From contig CAVZCQ010000003.1 of the NCBI GenBank assembly GCA_963773835.1, forward strand, positions 434,001 to 498,000: DNA of 64,000 bases. The letters are read 5' to 3'. Numbering within the stretch: position 1 is the first letter of the stretch; each line of letters starts with the position of its first letter. This DNA is from JOPF136 sp963773835. GTDB taxonomy: Bacteria; Acidobacteriota; Terriglobia; Acidiferrales; UBA7541. The notes below the pieces were generated by a model that ran no database searches, was not told where the DNA came from, and saw only the letters and a list, made by a program, of their open reading frames with translations. Both the position numbers and the translations under genes were made by a program. This document shows, piece after piece, positions 59,691 through 64,000 of this stretch.

Positions 59691-59783
59691 AAGGAGCTAA
59701 GCGGCATTCGGAATTCCCAGCCGCCCCGGCGGGACAAATGGTGGAAACCAGTCACCAGTGACTCTTCACCGATTGGGCCAGGC

Positions 59784-60572
59784 TCACTGTTTCGCCGCTG
59801 GCTGCGGCTGTGATGCTCTCATCTCGCGGTCGAACACGTACCGCACCACCACGGTGGCATTCAAATGGCTGTCCAGCAGCCGGAAGGTTTCGATGAGCAC
59901 CGCGCCGCCATCCGAATAGGCCAGGATGCGCTCGATTTTTGCTTTGTGCGGGCCGTCCTCGGTCGCCACCAGACGTTCGCCATCCCATTTCGCCGCGGTT
60001 TCCTTGTACGTGTCGCTGTTCGATGACTGCAGCTTTCGCCCGTCCGTGAAGAGCGCGCGCTTCCGGTCCTGCTCGTCGTTCAATTCCACTTCGTTTTCTT
60101 TCTGGATGACCGTCAGGTTGAACGAAGGGTTCATCAGGTCGCTCATCTTCGCGAGGTCGGAATCGCTGTATGTGTCGCCTCCGGCGCGCCGGCCGCCCCC
60201 ACCGCCTGGATACCCGCCCCCTCCCGGATAGCCGCCACCCCCAGGATAGCCTCCTCCGCCCGGATACCCTCCGCCGACGCGTCCGCCTCCGCCATATCCG
60301 CCCCGGCTGCGCTGCGACTGCTCCGCCTGCTGCACTTTCGCCCGTCCGTCGTCGCTCTCGTCCCGGTTCAATTTCCAGGTGCCGAGGATCGTGGGTTTGC
60401 CCTGATATTTCGGTGGCGGAGGCGGAGGCGGAGTGTCCACGGTCGGCTGCGCTGACTGCGGCATCACGATCGGTCCCGGCGGCGCCTGCGCGTACATCAG
60501 CCCCGGGCAGGCGATGCTCGCTCCGCCGAAAACCACGGACAGCAAAAGCGAGCGGTTTGGTCTGATTCTCAT
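59784..60572 (-). CDS. Secreted glycine-rich protein of unknown function
   Basis: About 262 residues from the ATG at 60572 (MRIRPNRSLLLSVVFGG), preceded by GAGGG. After the signal peptide comes a polyproline run (PPPPPPP). Then 'ILGTWKLNRDESDDGRAKVQ' is the start of a lipocalin-like or 'tandem-unit' domain common in acidobacterial secreted proteins. Four GYPGGG repeats interrupt it, and the C-terminal half continues the beta-rich domain ('AKWDGERLVATEDGPHKAKI'). It is convergent with rpiA. Function is unknown. Confidence 0.72.
   Translation of the reverse strand: MRIRPNRSLLLSVVFGGASIACPGLMYAQAPPGPIVMPQSAQPTVDTPPPPPPPKYQGKPTILGTWKLNRDESDDGRAKVQQAEQSQRSRGGYGGGGRVGGGYPGGGGYPGGGGYPGGGGYPGGGGGRRAGGDTYSDSDLAKMSDLMNPSFNLTVIQKENEVELNDEQDRKRALFTDGRKLQSSNSDTYKETAAKWDGERLVATEDGPHKAKIERILAYSDGGAVLIETFRLLDSHLNATVVVRYVFDREMRASQPQPAAKQ
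60203..60270 (-). repeat. In-frame 18-base tandem repeat (GYPGGG)
   Basis: Four units of about 18 bases encode Gly-Tyr-Pro-Gly-Gly-Gly in the secreted protein at 59784-60572. Codon differences between units show they are not freshly duplicated, but copy number may still vary between strains. Confidence 0.7.
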
Positions 60573-60723
60573 TCTTTCCCTCGGTGTCAAAGGATCCGTC
60601 CGTCAGGCGCGCCTCGAACGGAGAAGCACTCCCATACGGATGCGCGTGGAGCGGAAAAAGATGTCGATCTCCATTCACCAAAAAGGCCGCAGGCTGTGTT
60701 GGAGGCGCCTTGAATCGCCTCGT

Positions 60724-62658
60724 TTACTCCAGTAGGAATTTCTGCAAAAACACCACTGTCGCGTAAAACTGAAAATCCTGGTTCGGCTTCTTCCGGAAGC
60801 CGTGCCCCTCATCTTTCGCCATCAAATACCACACCGGCGTCCCCTGCTGTTTCAACGCCGCCACGATCTGCTCCGATTCGCTCACCGGCACGCGCGGGTC
60901 GTTCTTCCCCGCCACCACCAGCATCGGTTTGCGGATCAGGTCCACGTGGTTCATCGGCGCGATCCTCTCCAGGAACTCGCGCATCTTCGAGTCGCGTTCG
61001 TCGCCATACTCCACGCGCCTCAGGTCCCGCCGGTACGACTCCGTGTGCTCCAGGAAGGTCACCAGGTTCGACATGCCCACCACGTCCACCGAGCACCGGA
61101 TCCGGTTGCTGTAAAACGTCGAGACGGCCAGTGTCATGTGACCGCCGTAGCTCCCGCCCGTCACCCCGATTCGCTCCGCGTCCAGCTCCGGCTGTGTGGC
61201 TATCCAGTCGAACAGCGCGTTGATGTCTTTGTAGGTGTCTTCGCGATGGAACCCGTTGTCCAGCAGGGAGAACGATTTCCCATAGCCGGTCGAGCCGCGG
61301 ACGTTCGGGTAAATCAGCGCGATTCCCAGCTCGTTGAGGAAGTAGTTGTTGCGCCCCAGGAAATACGGCACTGACTGTCCCTCCGGGCCTCCGTGAATCA
61401 CCACCATCACCGGCCGTTTGCCGGTAAACCGCGCCGGCGGCCGGTAGAGAAATCCGGAAATCAACCTCCCGTCGAAACTCTTCCACCGCACCAGCTCCGC
61501 TTCCTGGAATCCGGCCGTCTTCACCGCCGATTCGCTGTACGTCCAGCGCGTCAGCTCGCCGGTGGCCGTGTTCAGCGAGTAGCAATCGTCCGGCGCGCGC
61601 GCCGTGGTCATGCTGAATCCCAGCTCCGGCGCATTTCGCCGCCAGCGCAGGTTCCCGATCACTCCCACGGGGAGACCGGGGACCGGCGCCTCCTTTCCGG
61701 TGCGCGTATCGAGCACGTGCAGTTTGCTCACGCCGTCGTCATCGGTCACGAAGCCGATCTGCTTTCCGTCGTGCGAGAGGTCGAACGACTCGACGTCCCA
61801 GGGAATGTCACTGGTGAAATATCTCGGCGCTTTCGTAGCCAGGTCCAGGTACGCCAGCCGGTGGAATTCCGAATCCCGGTCCGTCACCGTGTAAATCCCT
61901 TTTCCGTCCTTGCTGAAGCGCGACTCGCCGTATGAAATCTTTTCCGACGTGTGCCGCGGGGTGAGCTCCGTACGCTCGCCCGTCGTCGAATTCACCAGCC
62001 ACAGATACGACTCGTTGATCGACAGGTACTCGACGAGCAGGATGGTTTTGTCATCCGGCGACCAGTCCACCGGCTGCCACCCGCCTCCTTCGAGCTGCAC
62101 CAGGAGATGGTCCGTCTTTGGGTCGGCCGGGTTCATCACCCACACGTCCGTGTCCTTCCCCGTCCGCCGCGTGGATGTGTACGCGATTCGGTCTCCGCTC
62201 GACGACCAGGCCCCGAACCCGTTTCGCGATTTTCCGTCGGTCAGCCGTGCCACCCGCCCACTCTCCACGTCGTAGCGGTAGAGCTGGTACCACTCGCCCC
62301 CGCCCACGTCCTTCGAGAAAACGATGTAGTCGCCCCCGTTCGGGTGGAAGTGCCCTGTGCCCACGGCGTCCCCGAAAAACGTGATTTGCTGCCGCGCCCC
62401 GCCCGGCCGCTCGACCAGATGCAGTTGGCTCGTATCGCCGAACCGCGTGCGGATCAGCATTTCGCGCCGCGCCGGGTGCCAGTCGTCCAGCGCCGCGGAG
62501 CGGTATTCCAGGTAGCTTCCCGCCGTGGACGCCAGCGCCGCCGGTATCGGTGGAATCCCTTCTTCCACCAGGTTTTCATTCGGCGTTACAAAAGATTGTT
62601 GCGCCGCAACGGCAGCCGCCAGCAGGAGCGCGCTGATCAAGACAATGCGGACTTTCAT
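60724..62658 (-). CDS. S9-family serine peptidase (prolyl oligopeptidase-like), exported
   Basis: About 644 residues from the ATG at 62658, chosen because GGAGG lies upstream and a signal peptide follows (MKVRIVLISALLLAAAVAAQ). A beta-propeller with TolB-like repeats occupies about 70-390 ('IAYTSTRRTGKDTDVWVMNP', 'VDWSPDDKTILLVEY'). The C-terminal alpha/beta hydrolase has the nucleophile GGSYGGH, the acid in 'VAGKNDPRVPVSE' and the His in 'DEGHGFRKK'. It probably trims oligopeptides in the periplasm for nutrition. Confidence 0.9.
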   Translation of the reverse strand: MKVRIVLISALLLAAAVAAQQSFVTPNENLVEEGIPPIPAALASTAGSYLEYRSAALDDWHPARREMLIRTRFGDTSQLHLVERPGGARQQITFFGDAVGTGHFHPNGGDYIVFSKDVGGGEWYQLYRYDVESGRVARLTDGKSRNGFGAWSSSGDRIAYTSTRRTGKDTDVWVMNPADPKTDHLLVQLEGGGWQPVDWSPDDKTILLVEYLSINESYLWLVNSTTGERTELTPRHTSEKISYGESRFSKDGKGIYTVTDRDSEFHRLAYLDLATKAPRYFTSDIPWDVESFDLSHDGKQIGFVTDDDGVSKLHVLDTRTGKEAPVPGLPVGVIGNLRWRRNAPELGFSMTTARAPDDCYSLNTATGELTRWTYSESAVKTAGFQEAELVRWKSFDGRLISGFLYRPPARFTGKRPVMVVIHGGPEGQSVPYFLGRNNYFLNELGIALIYPNVRGSTGYGKSFSLLDNGFHREDTYKDINALFDWIATQPELDAERIGVTGGSYGGHMTLAVSTFYSNRIRCSVDVVGMSNLVTFLEHTESYRRDLRRVEYGDERDSKMREFLERIAPMNHVDLIRKPMLVVAGKNDPRVPVSESEQIVAALKQQGTPVWYLMAKDEGHGFRKKPNQDFQFYATVVFLQKFLLE

Positions 62659-62787
62659 CTCGTTTCCTCCGATGTGCCGCACGAGTCTATGAAGCGCCCC
62701 GCAACGTGTCAATCATCACGGGAGCGCGCCGACACTTCTCTCTCCGCCCCTGTGTTACCATCTTCGCCTCTCACGCCAGGGTGCCTC

Positions 62788-64000
62788 ATGTTCCGCAAAG
62801 TTCTCATCGCCAATCGCGGCGAAATCGCCATTCGCATCCTCCGCGCCTGCCGCGAGATGGGCATCGGCGCCACGGCCGTCTATAGCGACGCGGATCGCGC
62901 CTCCCTCCACGTCCGGCTGGCCGACGAAGCTTGGCACATCGGCCCCGCTCCCTCGCGGGAAAGCTATCTGCGCATCGACAAATTGATGGACGTCGCCCGC
63001 CGCGCCGGTTGCGACGCTCTGCACCCCGGTTATGGCTTTCTGGCGGAAAACGCCGCGTTGGCTCGCGCCTGCGCCGAAAACGGGGTCACTTTCATCGGCC
63101 CCTCTCCCGATGCCATGGAGAAACTCGGCTCCAAGACCGCGGCGCGGCACATTGCGAGTTCGGCCGGCGTCCCCATGGTCCCTGGGACTCTCGAACCTCT
63201 CGCCGATGCCGCGCAGGCCGCTGCCTTTGCCCGCGAGGCGGGGTTCCCCGTCCTGCTCAAAGCTGTGGCTGGCGGCGGCGGCAAAGGCATGCGCCGCGTC
63301 GAGAGCGAAGCCGAGCTCCCCGCGGCCTGGCGCGACGCCGGCTCGGAGGCCGTCAACGCGTTCGGCGATGGCCGCCTCTACATCGAAAAATATCTCGACC
63401 GCCCCCGCCACATCGAAATCCAGGTTCTCGGTGACCACCACGGCAACATGATTTATCTCGGCGAGCGCGAATGCTCCGTACAGCGCCGCCACCAGAAGGT
63501 GGTTGAGGAGGCGCCCTCCCCGGTCGTTGAACCGGCCCTGCGCCGCGCCATGGGCGAAGCCGCTGTCCGCCTGGCTCGCGCGGGCGGCTACACCAACGCC
63601 GGCACGCTCGAGTTTCTCGTCGATTCCAGGCGCAACTTCTTTTTCCTCGAAATGAACACCCGTCTCCAGGTCGAACATCCTGTCACGGAAATGGTTACCG
63701 GCCTGGACCTCGTCAAATTGCAATTGCGCGTTTCCGCCGGCGAGCCGCTGCCGCTGCGGCAGGAAGACGTCGCACTTCGTGGCCACGCCATCGAATGCCG
63801 CATCTACGCCGAGGATCCCGACAACAATTTTTTCCCTTCGCCGGGCAAAATCCTCTCGCGCCGCGTTCCCGCCGGGCCCGGGATTCGCCTCGATGACGGC
63901 GTCTATCCTGGCTGGATCGTGCCCACCGACTACGACCCACTGCTCGGCAAACTCATCGCCTGGGGCAGTGACCGCGCTGAGGCCATCGCCCGCCTTCGCC
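62788..64000 (+). CDS. Biotin carboxylase subunit of acyl-CoA carboxylase (cut by window end)
   Basis: The frame starts with MFRKVLIANRGEIAIRILRA at 62788 and stays open to the window edge, about 404 residues. The ATP-grasp features are all visible: 'GCDALHPGYGFLAENA', the ATP-binding 'AVAGGGGKGMRRV', 'GERECSVQRRHQKVVEEAPS', and the catalytic 'EMNTRLQVEHPVTE'. It carboxylates biotin with bicarbonate and ATP. Whether it is a stand-alone AccC or the longer PccA-type alpha subunit with a biotin domain cannot be seen. The carboxyltransferase at 57286 is a plausible partner. Confidence 0.92.
   Translation, partial: MFRKVLIANRGEIAIRILRACREMGIGATAVYSDADRASLHVRLADEAWHIGPAPSRESYLRIDKLMDVARRAGCDALHPGYGFLAENAALARACAENGVTFIGPSPDAMEKLGSKTAARHIASSAGVPMVPGTLEPLADAAQAAAFAREAGFPVLLKAVAGGGGKGMRRVESEAELPAAWRDAGSEAVNAFGDGRLYIEKYLDRPRHIEIQVLGDHHGNMIYLGERECSVQRRHQKVVEEAPSPVVEPALRRAMGEAAVRLARAGGYTNAGTLEFLVDSRRNFFFLEMNTRLQVEHPVTEMVTGLDLVKLQLRVSAGEPLPLRQEDVALRGHAIECRIYAEDPDNNFFPSPGKILSRRVPAGPGIRLDDGVYPGWIVPTDYDPLLGKLIAWGSDRAEAIARLR

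Noticed and set aside
60203..60270. Regular repeats considered as a CRISPR array
   Set aside because: Units are 18 bases with no spacers and encode GYPGGG in frame within a secreted protein.

Overview
The window looks like a chromosomal segment of an Acidobacteriota bacterium (inference from gene content, not from a marker gene). Pointers are three very large Oar-type TonB-dependent receptors with N-terminal carboxypeptidase-like domains, a GWxTD-domain protein, an HTH–TolB-like–TPR regulator, a DUF2339 membrane protein, high GC content and many short palindromic intergenic repeats. Genes lie on both strands in short runs. Some starts lack a ribosome binding site but have a -10-like box a few bases upstream, which suggests leaderless transcripts.

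Layout. 1-13,282 (minus): a GWxTD-domain protein cut by the window edge, then three outer-membrane receptors of about 1,200 residues, the second and third followed by strong intrinsic terminators. 13,967-19,158 (plus): a MacA-like adaptor and its ABC ATPase with no permease beside them, a two-domain dCTP deaminase, DoxX and DUF711 proteins. 19,210-28,525: a secreted protein (minus), a TPR regulator (plus), a Tat-exported aminotransferase (minus), and an M48-TPR protease overlapping a DUF2339 protein (minus). 28,623-32,049: a secreted barrel-like protein, then the cysteine operon cysK-cysE preceded by a cysteine-rich leader peptide and terminator hairpin, then a DinB protein. 32,057-37,405: a single polypeptide carrying ten haems followed by an outer-membrane barrel, divergent from a PadR remnant and a Tat-exported multicopper oxidase. 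37,489-39,819: folC and plsC.

39,820-44,865 is an accessory block: an IS1595-type transposase, REP-like hairpins, two tandem non-canonical tRNA genes (a Cys-type tRNA with an 8/4 acceptor/T-stem arrangement and a Ser-type tRNA with anticodon UAU), a RAYT transposase remnant, a probable cobalamin riboswitch in front of a BchE-like B12-binding radical SAM protein, and a MITE-like element with perfect 17-bp ends.

44,866-64,000 returns to housekeeping genes: a BstA/DinB-like protein, an alpha/beta hydrolase, purE flanked by two related palindromic elements, a class I amidotransferase, an SDR, a LolA-like secreted protein, a periplasmic aspartoacylase-like protein, hslV-hslU, an Fn3 lipoprotein, a FAH-family protein, small membrane proteins, a citrate synthase relic, an acyl-CoA carboxylase carboxyltransferase, rpiA, a glycine-rich secreted protein, an S9 peptidase and the start of a biotin carboxylase.

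The items most worth follow-up are the fused decahaem-porin protein, the cysteine attenuator upstream of cysK, and the pair of unusual tRNAs.
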